Shown here in pieces: positions 17,749 to 25,887 of a stretch of 37,706 nt of DNA. How positions within the stretch are numbered: the first letter of the stretch is position 1; each line of letters begins with the position of its first letter. The translations under genes and the position numbers were made by a program. The stretch is taken from assembly GCA_945871035.1 (NCBI GenBank), contig CAMBUD010000018.1, positions 1-37,706 of the forward strand, given 5' to 3'. Below the pieces are notes generated by a model, which had not been told where the DNA came from, searched no databases, and saw nothing but the letters and a program-made list of their open reading frames with translations. The stretch is from Planctomicrobium piriforme (GTDB taxonomy: Bacteria; Planctomycetota; Planctomycetia; Pirellulales; UBA1268).

Positions 17749-19257
17749 TCAGTTCTTTCGGCCGCGCTCGATGATGCGCATCACGTTCAGGACGGTTGCT
17801 TCGCCGCGCCCTGGTTCTGTTTCTAAACCAACAACCTGCACGCCTATCGGAAGCCCACAACTGCCGCGGTCGGTCTGTCTTGCGGCCCGCACAACTGGAT
17901 CCCACGAAAAGCCACGGCCATGCTCCTCCTCAGGACCGACGTGCGTCACCGGCACACTGCCGGCAGCCAAATCGAGCAGATTGGCAAGCCAGCATGGCGC
18001 CGCGGCAACCACCAAACGGCTGGCAGTTCCATGACGCAGCGCCGGTAGCGCAGAAACCGGACAGATGATGGCGTCGTAGTGTCTGGCCAGTTCCACAAAC
18101 TGCGTGGCAATCTCTTGGCGCGTTTGGAACAGCAGTTTGAGCGCCGCGCCACGCCGCGGACCGGTTGCCCGCAATGATTCGGCCTCAATGCGCCGGCCAA
18201 AGAATTTCACTGTCTCTGCTAGCAACGGTCGCATGCTCTGGGGCAGGCTGGCCAGTCGTAACAACCGAGCCACTGGAGGAATGGGACGCGAGCCAGCAAA
18301 GAGCTTGCGGACATCGGCACCACCATCCGCCGACAGAATCCCCAAATGCGTCCAAGCGGCAGCGTGCGCGAGTGCGCCATCCAGGCGAGTGGCTCTGGCA
18401 CCGGCATGCTCTAAGCAGGCCACTGCCTCCAGCACTGCCCGCTGCACAGCAGCCGACGGCTCAAGCGGACCGCTATCAAGCCAGAATGCAATGCGCAAGT
18501 GGCTTGGCTGGTTTTCAATGGCAGCGCCGGCAGCCTCGCAGCCGATCGCGTCCACCGCTGCCAATGCCCGCGCCAGATCATCCACATGGCGGGCAAGAAA
18601 TCCCGCCCGCGGCCACACCACCTCGAGTTTATGCATAATCTGAAAGGCACCCCCGTCGCCCAGCGTGGCTGTCCGAGGCACAATGCCAACAATGCCACAA
18701 GCGTGCGCCGGCTGTCGAATGCTCCCGGCCAGATCGTTGCCAACGGCCAGCGGTACCACTCCTGCAGCCACCAGCGCTGCATCGCCTCCGCTTGAGCCAC
18801 CCGGGCCACGATCAATGGCCAGCGGGTGAAGGGTGCGTCCCCAGACGGGATTGACCGTCTCGTGCAAAAACATTGCCTGCGGCACGTTTGCCTTGCCAAC
18901 GACGATTGCACCAGCTTTTTTCAAGCGGGTGACGAGCCACGCATCCTCTCTGTCGATCGCATCTGGATTCGATCCTGAATGCCTTTGAGCGATGCCCAGC
19001 GTGGTCAACAGGCCGCTGACGGGAAAACACTCTTTGATACTGATCGGCACACCAGCCAACAGCTGACCGATTTTACTATCGCTTGGCATGCTATCCAGCT
19101 GCAATGCCTCCGCGCCTGCCAAGGCATGACGCGGTTGCACGAGTGCGTTGAGACGCTTTGCGGTTTCGCGATACCGCGCTCTGTGCTCGTCCAAAACAGC
19201 TGCCGCTTTCACTCGCCCAGCAGCCACCGCATCGGCAATCTGCACCACCGATTCCAC
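17749..19257 (-). CDS. Amidase-signature family hydrolase
   Basis: Amidase-signature enzymes hydrolyse amide bonds with a Lys-Ser-Ser triad. Here it is K75 (PISIKECF), S155 (GPGGSSGGDAA) and S179 (GNDLAGSIRQPA); the 24-residue gap between the serines equals that in fatty acid amide hydrolase. The nucleophile loop has Ala where Gly is usual (DLAGS). GTG 19257 (502 aa) is chosen because AGGAG lies 8 nt upstream and the domain begins directly after it. No GatB or GatC gene is adjacent and the sequence reads like a stand-alone amidase, so GatA is unlikely. The substrate cannot be named. It converges on the Wsp-like operon, whose binding protein belongs to a urea/amide-sensing family, so a shared amide substrate is possible but unproven. 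Confidence 0.85.
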   Translation of the reverse strand: MESVVQIADAVAAGRVKAAAVLDEHRARYRETAKRLNALVQPRHALAGAEALQLDSMPSDSKIGQLLAGVPISIKECFPVSGLLTTLGIAQRHSGSNPDAIDREDAWLVTRLKKAGAIVVGKANVPQAMFLHETVNPVWGRTLHPLAIDRGPGGSSGGDAALVAAGVVPLAVGNDLAGSIRQPAHACGIVGIVPRTATLGDGGAFQIMHKLEVVWPRAGFLARHVDDLARALAAVDAIGCEAAGAAIENQPSHLRIAFWLDSGPLEPSAAVQRAVLEAVACLEHAGARATRLDGALAHAAAWTHLGILSADGGADVRKLFAGSRPIPPVARLLRLASLPQSMRPLLAETVKFFGRRIEAESLRATGPRRGAALKLLFQTRQEIATQFVELARHYDAIICPVSALPALRHGTASRLVVAAAPCWLANLLDLAAGSVPVTHVGPEEEHGRGFSWDPVVRAARQTDRGSCGLPIGVQVVGLETEPGRGEATVLNVMRIIERGRKN

Positions 19258-19335
19258 ACGCCATTCTCCTGACCGATTCCACTGCCAGCGGCAAACAATG
19301 CACAAACAAACAGGGCAGCGTTCGGCTCCTTCTGA

Positions 19336-21018
19336 TCAGAACAAATCTTCGACCGTCGGTGGCTTAACCTGCTCGGCTTGCAGTTGTCGGCAATCACCAG
19401 ACCAGATCACATCGCCGTCCAGCAAAACGCCCAACACAATAATCTGATCACCCGTCACGGCCAGCGGCTGGGTTCGTGAAATAATCGAAATCTTCCGGGA
19501 CTCAGCCGAGGCTAGCGAAACCTGCGAACACCAGTAGGGCCCAACTTGCCGCGATGCCTCCAGCGTTGCCAGAATGGCTACGCCGTTTGAGGGCCGCTTC
19601 TCAAGCCACATCTTGCCAAGTTTGCTCAGATCTTTAACGATCGCACCGTTGGCAGCAATCTGTGCAGAGAGTTCGATCACCGCAGCGGGCACCTGCTCCA
19701 GCGGCTGACCCGCATCGGCTGCAACCGTTTCCAGCATGACGAGTTCTTCACCAACGGTTGCCAAACTCTTGTACCAACCCACAAGCATTTTTTTCCGCTT
19801 TGGATCGGCTGGGTCATCCAGATCCGCCAGCATGACCGAAGCAGCCGATGCTTTCTTCACCGCCGCAGTCAGCTGAGAAAGATCGAGCGGCTCAGGAGCA
19901 GAAGGAGCGACTGCCTGTCCCTGCCCGTTGCCTTCACTGCCGCTGGCCACGCTACCGCCGGCTGGATTGGCTGGCTTGCTGTCCATGCCATCCTCGTCCC
20001 CGCTAGCAGGCACGGTCTCCATGACGCCCTCGACACCGGTTGGCAGATTATCGAGCGGTGAGCCTTTTTTTCCGGACTCGACAGAGGCATTCGCCGGCTT
20101 CGTATAGCCCGGCTGAAATTTTTGTGGCAATAGAAAGGCCACCTCCTGTGGAACGAGTTTGGCGAGCTTGAATGGGTCTTTCTGAAAGCCCCAAATGAGA
20201 ATGGCATACGTGATCGGCAGGGCCATCAGACCCCCCAGCACCACGCCGATCATTTGACCAATGCCCCCCGGCTTGGCTCGTGCCGCGCGTGAAGAAGATT
20301 TGGTCTTCTTTTTGACACTTGCCGTCGCAGCCATGGAAGCTACCTGACTGCCGGCCGTGGAAAAATCGCTATCCTCATCAGTCGGGAGTCCACCAAACGC
20401 AGCGGCATCCTGAATGGCATCGGGTTCAGGCTGAAAATCTTCGCCATTCTCATCGGCCTTCTCTTCCGCAGACTCCGTGCTGCCCCACGGATCATCGTTG
20501 GCACCGCTATCGGCGGCATCTGGATCCTCAACGTTGATGCCCTGTGATGTCTCATCAGACACGTCAGAGGCGAGAGATGGAAAATCTCCCCCGTCTGTCG
20601 GATCTGGAAAATCAGCAAAGCCGTTCGATTCAGACGTGGATTCTGCTGCTGCATTCTGAGCATCTAGTCCCGAGCCAGTAGCGGCTACGTCCCATTCATC
20701 GTTGGAGACAATACCGGAATGACCCGTTCCTATTTGGATGGCCGAGGACTGATTGACAAGGGCATCGTCTGGCACGTCGGAAAGATTGGGATCGCCATCT
20801 TCTGCGCTGTCATCGCTAGCGATATCTTCGTCAGCACTCGCCGCTGCAGCGGCAGTCGGAGAGCGTTCACCCGGCGGCGCGTCGGCGGCCTGGATGGTGT
20901 CGGGAACGGTGTCAAATGTGAATGAGAAATCAGTCGATAATTCTCCCGATCCAGATTCATCAGAATCAATACCCGACCATAAATCTGGCGCCGGATTGTC
21001 CTTGTTATCGTCTGCCAT
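19336..21018 (-). CDS. Acidic one-transmembrane planctomycete-type protein of unknown function
   Basis: The first 225 residues are extremely rich in Asp, Glu, Ser and Ala and probably disordered. A basic patch (VKKKTKSSSRAARAK) precedes a single membrane helix (about 248-270, IGQMIGVVLGGLMALPITYAILI), followed by GFQKDPFKL. A second low-complexity stretch leads to a C-terminal domain (about 390-560) with no motif I recognise. By the positive-inside rule the acidic part would be cytoplasmic and the C-terminal domain periplasmic. ATG 21018 has GGAG about 10 nt upstream. Proteins with this acidic-helix layout seem widespread in planctomycetes, which is recollection only. It follows the amidase at a distance of 78 nt and in the direction away from it, so it may be cotranscribed upstream of it. 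Confidence 0.75.
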   Translation of the reverse strand: MADDNKDNPAPDLWSGIDSDESGSGELSTDFSFTFDTVPDTIQAADAPPGERSPTAAAAASADEDIASDDSAEDGDPNLSDVPDDALVNQSSAIQIGTGHSGIVSNDEWDVAATGSGLDAQNAAAESTSESNGFADFPDPTDGGDFPSLASDVSDETSQGINVEDPDAADSGANDDPWGSTESAEEKADENGEDFQPEPDAIQDAAAFGGLPTDEDSDFSTAGSQVASMAATASVKKKTKSSSRAARAKPGGIGQMIGVVLGGLMALPITYAILIWGFQKDPFKLAKLVPQEVAFLLPQKFQPGYTKPANASVESGKKGSPLDNLPTGVEGVMETVPASGDEDGMDSKPANPAGGSVASGSEGNGQGQAVAPSAPEPLDLSQLTAAVKKASAASVMLADLDDPADPKRKKMLVGWYKSLATVGEELVMLETVAADAGQPLEQVPAAVIELSAQIAANGAIVKDLSKLGKMWLEKRPSNGVAILATLEASRQVGPYWCSQVSLASAESRKISIISRTQPLAVTGDQIIVLGVLLDGDVIWSGDCRQLQAEQVKPPTVEDLF

Positions 21019-21126
21019 ACCGTAATTCTCCCGACTGTCTATTGAGCTCTAGAGAAATCGAACACCTTGAATGCTCCCAGTGTACCATCCGGATTTCTGC
21101 AGCCACCACAGGGGTCCGGGCCGAGC

Positions 21127-21178
21127 TTTTTCTAGGCCAAACCCTTTTTCTAGGCCAAACCCTTTTCTAGGCCAAACC
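21127..21178 (-). repeat. 18-bp tandem repeat over the stop codon of the M32 gene
   Basis: TTTTTCTAGGCCAAACCC occurs at 21127-21144 and 21145-21162, and a third copy with one T fewer and no final C at 21163-21178. On the minus strand each unit reads GGTTTGGCCTAG plus an A-run, which is the last codons and stop of the carboxypeptidase gene. The coding end has thus been tandemly copied into the 3' untranslated region. It is not an inverted repeat, so it is not a standard terminator. Confidence 0.85.
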
Positions 21179-22705
21179 ATGGGCCGGGCCATAGCGATTA
21201 CGCAGGCTTTCCATCAACCAGCGTTCAGAAACTCGAGCCTGACAGGCCTGCTCGATGAGGGGTTCTGATTCGAGCAAGCGGCCGTGCGCATGGACGCTGC
21301 GTTGCAGCCAAGCCAGGAGGTCACCAAACCGACCATTGGCAATTTGGCCGTCGAGGTCGGGGAGTTGGCGTTGGGCTTCGGCCATCAACTGCGCAGCAAA
21401 CATATTGCCCAGCGTGTAGGTCGGAAAATAGCCAACAAGACCGCCGCTCCAGTGAATATCCTGCAGCACCCCTTCGGCATCCGACGAAGGCCGAATGCCA
21501 AAGTCGTTAGCAAAACGTTCGTTCCAAACGGCCGGCAAATCGGCCACTCGCAACTCCCCCAACACTAACTCCCGCTCCAGAGAAAATCGCAGCATGATGT
21601 GCAAATTATAAGTGACCTCATCGGCCTCAACGCGAATCAACGAGGGACGGACCGCCAACAGCGCCCGCTGCATCGCAGCGGCGTTTGCATCTGCCAGCGC
21701 GAGCGGAAACATCTGCTGTGCCAGCGGAAAACACCACTCCCAAAAGGCTGGTGACCGGCCAACCATATTCTCCCAGAGGCGCGACTGCGACTCGTGAATG
21801 CCCAGCGAAGCCGCCTCGCCCTGCGGCAGCCCAAACCACTGCCGAGCAAGCCCTTGTTCGTAGAGACCATGGCCAGCCTCGTGCAGCACTCCGAACAGCG
21901 CCGTGGGCAAGAATTTCTCGTCCCAGCGCGTGGTAATCCGACAATCATCCGGTCCAATGGTCGAACAAAAAGGATGATCGGTTGTATCGAGCCGCCCACG
22001 CTGGAAATCAAAGCCGATGCGACTGGCAATTTCCCGAACGAACCGCTGCTGATCGGCGATCGGAAACAATCGTTTGAGAATGGCGTCGTTGGGCCGCTGC
22101 GACGAGGCCACACACTCTTGTACCAGCGGCACGATCTGGTCGCGGAGGCGTTGAAAAAGAGGCGCAATAACCTGCCATCGCGCTCCTGGTTCGTAATCGT
22201 CCATGAGCGCGTCGTATGGATCGAGATCGGGTCGCTGGCAGGCTCCCTGCTCGGCTTTGAGAGCAAACATTTTCACCAGCCAGGGCTCCAGTATCTGCCA
22301 CGACGACTCCGCTCGCGCGGCTGCCCAAGCTTGCTGCGCCTCGACAGCTGTTTTAGCCAGCGTCTGGACAAGTTGCACCGGCAGGCGGGCATGTTTGGCA
22401 AAATCTTTTTGCAGAATCCGAATGGTTGCACGCACGGCCGGTGGTCCGTTTTTGGCTAGGCTACTGCCGACCAGCGTCGCGATTCGATCGCCCTGGGCCG
22501 GATCGGTGCGCTGCTTGTGCACAAGGCTTGCCAGGGCGGCGGCCTGATCGGAACGGTGAGTGCCCCCTTGCACGGGGAGCATTGTCCGCTCGTCCCAGCC
22601 CAACAGTGATTCGATCGATCCCAGCACTGCAGCCTGCCGCGCATGATCGCAAACGGCAGCAAACATTGCATCATCGCTGGAAGCGGACAACAAGTCGGCT
22701 GACAT
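21167..22705 (-). CDS. M32-family (Taq-type) zinc carboxypeptidase
   Basis: M32 enzymes remove C-terminal residues from peptides, usually in the cytosol. The zinc site is HEAGH (275-279) with the third ligand E305 in GIHESQSRLWEN. Other family blocks are HPFCSTIGPDDCRITTRW, DEVTYNLHIMLRF and DIHWSGGLVGYFPTYTLGN. Length (512 aa) is typical and there is no signal peptide. ATG 22705 has GGAGG about 6 nt upstream. It diverges from the BshB1-type gene. The stop codon TAG lies in an 18-bp tandem repeat. Confidence 0.92.
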   Translation of the reverse strand: MSADLLSASSDDAMFAAVCDHARQAAVLGSIESLLGWDERTMLPVQGGTHRSDQAAALASLVHKQRTDPAQGDRIATLVGSSLAKNGPPAVRATIRILQKDFAKHARLPVQLVQTLAKTAVEAQQAWAAARAESSWQILEPWLVKMFALKAEQGACQRPDLDPYDALMDDYEPGARWQVIAPLFQRLRDQIVPLVQECVASSQRPNDAILKRLFPIADQQRFVREIASRIGFDFQRGRLDTTDHPFCSTIGPDDCRITTRWDEKFLPTALFGVLHEAGHGLYEQGLARQWFGLPQGEAASLGIHESQSRLWENMVGRSPAFWEWCFPLAQQMFPLALADANAAAMQRALLAVRPSLIRVEADEVTYNLHIMLRFSLERELVLGELRVADLPAVWNERFANDFGIRPSSDAEGVLQDIHWSGGLVGYFPTYTLGNMFAAQLMAEAQRQLPDLDGQIANGRFGDLLAWLQRSVHAHGRLLESEPLIEQACQARVSERWLMESLRNRYGPAHGLA

Positions 22706-22856
22706 TCAATCCTCCAATGCCCTGTGAATCGTCGGGGAAATCGCTGCAAGCGGCGCGTGTGAGAGTATGCTATAGCAAGTGCTGGCGACAAATTGTTGCC
22801 GACCAATTTCTTTTCCAACGTTGAATGACCGACCCCAGAGCGGAGAATCTGGAATC

Positions 22857-23540
22857 ATGCTCGATGCTTTAGTGATCGCTCCCCACCCCGACGATGCTGA
22901 ACTGGGCATGGGCGGAACGATCGCACTGATGCTGGCACAGGGGCTCAGGGTGGGTGTTCTCGACCTCACGGATGGCGAGCCCACGCCGCTGGGATCGCCC
23001 AGCCTTCGCGCAGAAGAAACGGCGGCGGCCACTGCCGTTCTCGCGCTGAGTTGGCGCGAAAATCTTGGTCTTCCCAATCGTCGGCTGAGGGCCACGCTGG
23101 CGGCCCGCGCAGCTTTGGCTGGGGTCATTCGTCGCACACGACCGCGTTGGCTGTTTGCGCCCTACGGGGTGGATGCCCACCCCGATCACACAGCGGCCAC
23201 TCGGTTGGTCGAAGCAGCACGCTTTTGGGCGAAACTCACCAAGTGCGATCTGCCGGGGGAGCCTTGGCATCCCGAACGGATTTACTCCTACTTTAGCGTG
23301 CACCTGAAGTTGATCCGTCAGCCGGCGTTTGTCGTCGATATTTCCTCAACGTGGGAGATAAAAAATCGCTGCCTCTCGTGCTACGCTAGCCAGTTTCCTC
23401 CGACTGCCACAAAACCGACCACGCTGGATCGCGTGAAAACTGCGGCGGCGTGGTGGGGATCGATGATTGGCACGGCGTATGGCGAACCATTCGCCTCGCG
23501 CGAACCGGTGGCCCTGCGCGGGTTCACCGACCTGTTTTAA
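22857..23540 (+). CDS. bshB1: BshB1-type PIG-L deacetylase
   Basis: LmbE/PIG-L enzymes are zinc deacetylases of N-acetyl sugars; BshB1 makes glucosaminyl-malate in bacillithiol synthesis. Zinc and catalytic residues are H10, D12 and D13 (APHPDDAELGMGG) with H108 and H111 (GVDAHPDHTAATRLV). EETAAA, ENLGLP and IYSYF are closer to the BshB1 group than to MshB or Mca. ATG 22857 (227 aa) starts right at the domain. No bshA or bshC is in the window, so the bacillithiol assignment rests only on sequence resemblance. Another N-acetyl sugar substrate is possible. Confidence 0.75.
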   Translation: MLDALVIAPHPDDAELGMGGTIALMLAQGLRVGVLDLTDGEPTPLGSPSLRAEETAAATAVLALSWRENLGLPNRRLRATLAARAALAGVIRRTRPRWLFAPYGVDAHPDHTAATRLVEAARFWAKLTKCDLPGEPWHPERIYSYFSVHLKLIRQPAFVVDISSTWEIKNRCLSCYASQFPPTATKPTTLDRVKTAAAWWGSMIGTAYGEPFASREPVALRGFTDLF

Positions 23541-23741
23541 GCCGCTTTTTGCCCCGCTTAAAAAACGCCCTCCGAGCGTTCAACCATGCGGTTTATAGAA
23601 GACAGGGAAGCAATTCCATGGCCAGAGTGTGGAGATTGAGCAGACGCGGGCGAGAAATCTGTTCTTGGAGTGTTGTTTTTGCCGATAGGCCAACGAGTGT
23701 TTCACAAAAATTGACTTGCCCCATGCGTTCTGGTGAACCCC

Positions 23742-23975
23742 ATGACTTCTCGCGACATCAACGTGCTGGCACTCGTGAAGGGGGGCGAACGCTATGTTTT
23801 CCTCTATGACGATAGCAGTCGAACTGAGGCTCTGGGCGTGCTTGGCCGCTATGCCTCTAACCCAGACCTGAGCTTCTCCTGGCACGATGCCGCTGTTTTA
23901 GGACAGAAGGTTCGCCAACACTCTTCCCGTACCCACCGCACCCGCTTCGTTCCCCCTGCCGACAGAGCAGCGTAA
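23742..23975 (+). CDS. Small conserved planctomycete-type protein (77 aa)
   Basis: The protein begins MTSRDINVLALVKGGERYVF, then LYDDSSRTEALGVLGRYASNPDLSFSWHDAAVL and a basic C-terminus (KVRQHSSRTHRTR). I recall a small family of this pattern in planctomycetes; its function is unknown. ATG 23742 is preferred to an in-frame GTG three codons upstream because it matches the family start. No membrane segment is seen. It ends 16 nt before xerC on the same strand, so the two may form an operon. The upstream 200 bp (23541-23741) holds no other gene. Confidence 0.75.
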   Translation: MTSRDINVLALVKGGERYVFLYDDSSRTEALGVLGRYASNPDLSFSWHDAAVLGQKVRQHSSRTHRTRFVPPADRAA

Positions 23976-23991
23976 GGTAGGCGGTGAGCCG

Positions 23992-24960
23992 ATGGCAATC
24001 CGTTCTTTGAGGGTGCCAGCAGGATCAGAGGACGAGCCTACCAGCCTTTTTTCATCGGCTATCGAACGCTTCCTCCGCTTCATGACCGCAGAACGCGGTG
24101 CGTCTAGCCTGACGCTCAAAAGCTATCGCGAAGATCTTTTGCAGTTAGAGGATTTTTTGCACTCGGCTGGCTGCCGTCGACCCGGAGACGCTTCGAGCGT
24201 GATCCTCCGTCGCTTTGCCAGCGGCTTGCACGCTGCTGGCTACGCAGCCGCAACAGTGGCACGAAAATTAGCAAGCACACGCAGCTTTTATCGCTTTGGC
24301 CAACGGGAAGGCTGGGTAAAGGCCAATCCCGCCAAGCCGCTGCGCAGTCCAAAACGCGCTCGGAAATTGCCACGCTTTCTCACTGCCGCTGAGATCGCAA
24401 GTTTGCTGGCAGCACCACAGCCAGAGGCCAGCGGCGGCCTCCGCGATCAGGCAATTCTCGAACTGATGTACTCCGCTGGCATCCGCGTTCAGGAACTTGT
24501 CAACCTCAACGATCAGGATTTGGACCTAGTCGGCGGCACGATTCGTGTTCGCGGCAAGGGTCGCCGTGAACGGCTCGGCGTGGTCGGCTCTTATGCACAA
24601 GCAGCCGTGCGGGCGTGGCTGGCCATCCGACCCATTTCGGCCCGTCAAGCAGGCTTATCAGCCAAGCCTGGGACCAACCCGCAACCGGTGTTCACCAATC
24701 GTTTTGGCAATCGGCTCTCTGTGCGTGGCGTGGCCCGTTTGCTGGAAAAACATCTTGCCACTGCTGGTCTGTCCCGGCGTGCCAGCCCGCACACCCTGCG
24801 GCATAGTTTTGCCACGCACCTGCTCGATGCCGGCGCCGATATTCGCAGCGTGCAGGAATTACTCGGCCACAAAAGCCTCGTCACCACGCAGATCTACACC
24901 CACGTCACCACAACTCGATTGCTCGACGCCTTTCGCAAGGCCCACCCCCGTGCCCAGTAA
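23992..24960 (+). CDS. xerC: Tyrosine recombinase XerC
   Basis: XerC works with XerD at dif sites to resolve chromosome dimers. The N-terminal core-binding domain (about 20-105) is followed by the catalytic domain with all six residues: R165 (SAGIRVQEL), K189 (RGKGRRER), H267 and R270 (SPHTLRHSFATHLL), H293 (LLGHKSLVTTQ) and nucleophile Y302 (IYTHV). Length (322 aa) is slightly above the usual 300. The spacing between motifs and the lack of any nearby integration site or mobile genes argue for a housekeeping recombinase rather than an integrase. XerC and XerD are hard to separate by eye; the short C-terminal tail (TTTRLLDAFRKAHP) fits either. Confidence 0.85.
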   Translation: MAIRSLRVPAGSEDEPTSLFSSAIERFLRFMTAERGASSLTLKSYREDLLQLEDFLHSAGCRRPGDASSVILRRFASGLHAAGYAAATVARKLASTRSFYRFGQREGWVKANPAKPLRSPKRARKLPRFLTAAEIASLLAAPQPEASGGLRDQAILELMYSAGIRVQELVNLNDQDLDLVGGTIRVRGKGRRERLGVVGSYAQAAVRAWLAIRPISARQAGLSAKPGTNPQPVFTNRFGNRLSVRGVARLLEKHLATAGLSRRASPHTLRHSFATHLLDAGADIRSVQELLGHKSLVTTQIYTHVTTTRLLDAFRKAHPRAQ

Positions 24961-24996
24961 AAAAACGTACCCAAGCCGGCGGTCGGCTTGGGTACG
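24959..24996 (-). terminator. Rho-independent terminator of the NarL-type regulator gene
   Basis: CGTACCCAAGCCG (24966-24978) and CGGCTTGGGTACG (24984-24996) form a perfect 13-bp stem with a 5-nt loop. On the minus strand the stem is followed by seven T (24965-24959), the last of which overlap the xerC stop. It therefore serves the regulator at 25058; on the plus strand there is no T-tract, though the stem may also protect the xerC transcript. Confidence 0.9.
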
Positions 24997-25057
24997 CAAG
25001 TGCATTTGGGGGCGTCAGTGAATGGGCCAACTGCGGTGGGCCAGTTGCCGTTTTTGT

Positions 25058-25699
25058 TTAGACAAGATTACGACGGACAGCCCAGACGGCGGCCTGCGTG
25101 CGGTCGCCGACAGCGATCTTACGCAGGATATTTTGCACGTGTTCCTTCACCGTTTCCACGCTGATTGTCAGCGACTGTGCAATCTCCTTATTGGAAAGCC
25201 CTAGCGCTATGTGACGCAACACCTGAGTTTCCCGGGGCGTGAGCGGAATGTCGGGATTGGGGGTCGACACTCGATTGGCCATCGTGGTGGCGACGCGTCG
25301 CATTTCACCGGCTCGCTTTGGCAACGTACCAGCGGCGGCTCCATTGATCGAGGCTATAAGCTCGGCTCGGCTCGATCCTTTGAGAACGTAGTCGTGGGCC
25401 CCTGCGGAGACCGCTCGGGCCACATAGGTCGGGTTATCAAACGAGGAAAACATAACAACCCGCACGTCGGGTTGGTCGGTTCGAATGCGATCCAGTGCCG
25501 CAAGACCGTCTTTCCCGCTCAAGCGGATGTCGAGCAGCAGCACGTCTGGCTTGTGCTTACGGGTTAATTTGATGGCCTCATCGCCACTGCCGGCCTCACC
25601 CACAATTTTTATATTCGAACCGGCAAACAAACTAACTAATCCTTTTCGCACCACCTCGTGGTCATCCGCTATCACAATTTTAACTGGGCTGGCTCGCAC
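25058..25699 (-). CDS. NarL/FixJ-type response regulator
   Basis: An N-terminal receiver has the acidic pair in VIADDHE, phosphorylation site D57 (LLLDIRLSGKDG) and K107 (YVLKGSS). The C-terminal LuxR-type helix-turn-helix is LTPRETQVLRHIALGLSNKEIAQSL, with SVETVKEHVQNILRKI as the recognition region. GTG 25699 is chosen as it begins just before the receiver and has AAAGGT upstream. No histidine kinase gene is adjacent, so this is an orphan regulator. The receiver is of the canonical type and should accept a phosphoryl group. Targets are unknown. A strong terminator closes its transcript. Confidence 0.9.
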   Translation of the reverse strand: MRASPVKIVIADDHEVVRKGLVSLFAGSNIKIVGEAGSGDEAIKLTRKHKPDVLLLDIRLSGKDGLAALDRIRTDQPDVRVVMFSSFDNPTYVARAVSAGAHDYVLKGSSRAELIASINGAAAGTLPKRAGEMRRVATTMANRVSTPNPDIPLTPRETQVLRHIALGLSNKEIAQSLTISVETVKEHVQNILRKIAVGDRTQAAVWAVRRNLV

Positions 25700-25873
25700 T
25701 GCATGTACCTTTTTAAAAAAAATGACAAATCGACGCTTGATGAACTCGACACTTTATAAACACTTCAACAATAAATACTTCTAATGAAAAATCTAGGAGC
25801 AACAACTCATTTTTGCAATTGTGTGATTTTCGTTAGATTCATTATTTGAGTCAAAACTGCATCTGTAGAGGGA
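25700..25873. other. AT-rich gene-free region upstream of the NarL-type gene
   Basis: This stretch is clearly richer in A and T than its neighbours, with runs such as CTTTTTAAAAAAAATG and AATAAATACTTC. It must carry the promoter of the regulator gene. TATAAA-like elements are present on the minus strand (25753-25758), but no good -35 was found. No gene is seen in it. Confidence 0.5.
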
Positions 25874-25887
25874 TTATAGCCCTCTGC
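25865..25887 (-). terminator. Weak hairpin around the hemC stop codon
   Basis: GTAGAGGG (25865-25872) and CCCTCTGC (25880-25887) pair with one G-T wobble around a 7-nt loop. The hemC stop codon (25874-25876) lies in that loop. A proper T-tract is missing, so termination is uncertain. Confidence 0.35.

Noticed and set aside
17749..19257. GatA subunit of glutamyl-tRNA amidotransferase
   Set aside because: No gatB or gatC is adjacent and the sequence reads like a stand-alone amidase.
21127..21178. CRISPR array
   Set aside because: The copies are directly joined with no spacers and contain the end of a coding sequence.
23992..24960. Phage or island integrase
   Set aside because: No attachment site, tRNA gene or mobile genes surround it, and the sequence fits housekeeping XerC.
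25873..25878. TATAAT on the minus strand as a -10 element
   Set aside because: It lies over the hemC stop and no -35 is found at the right distance.
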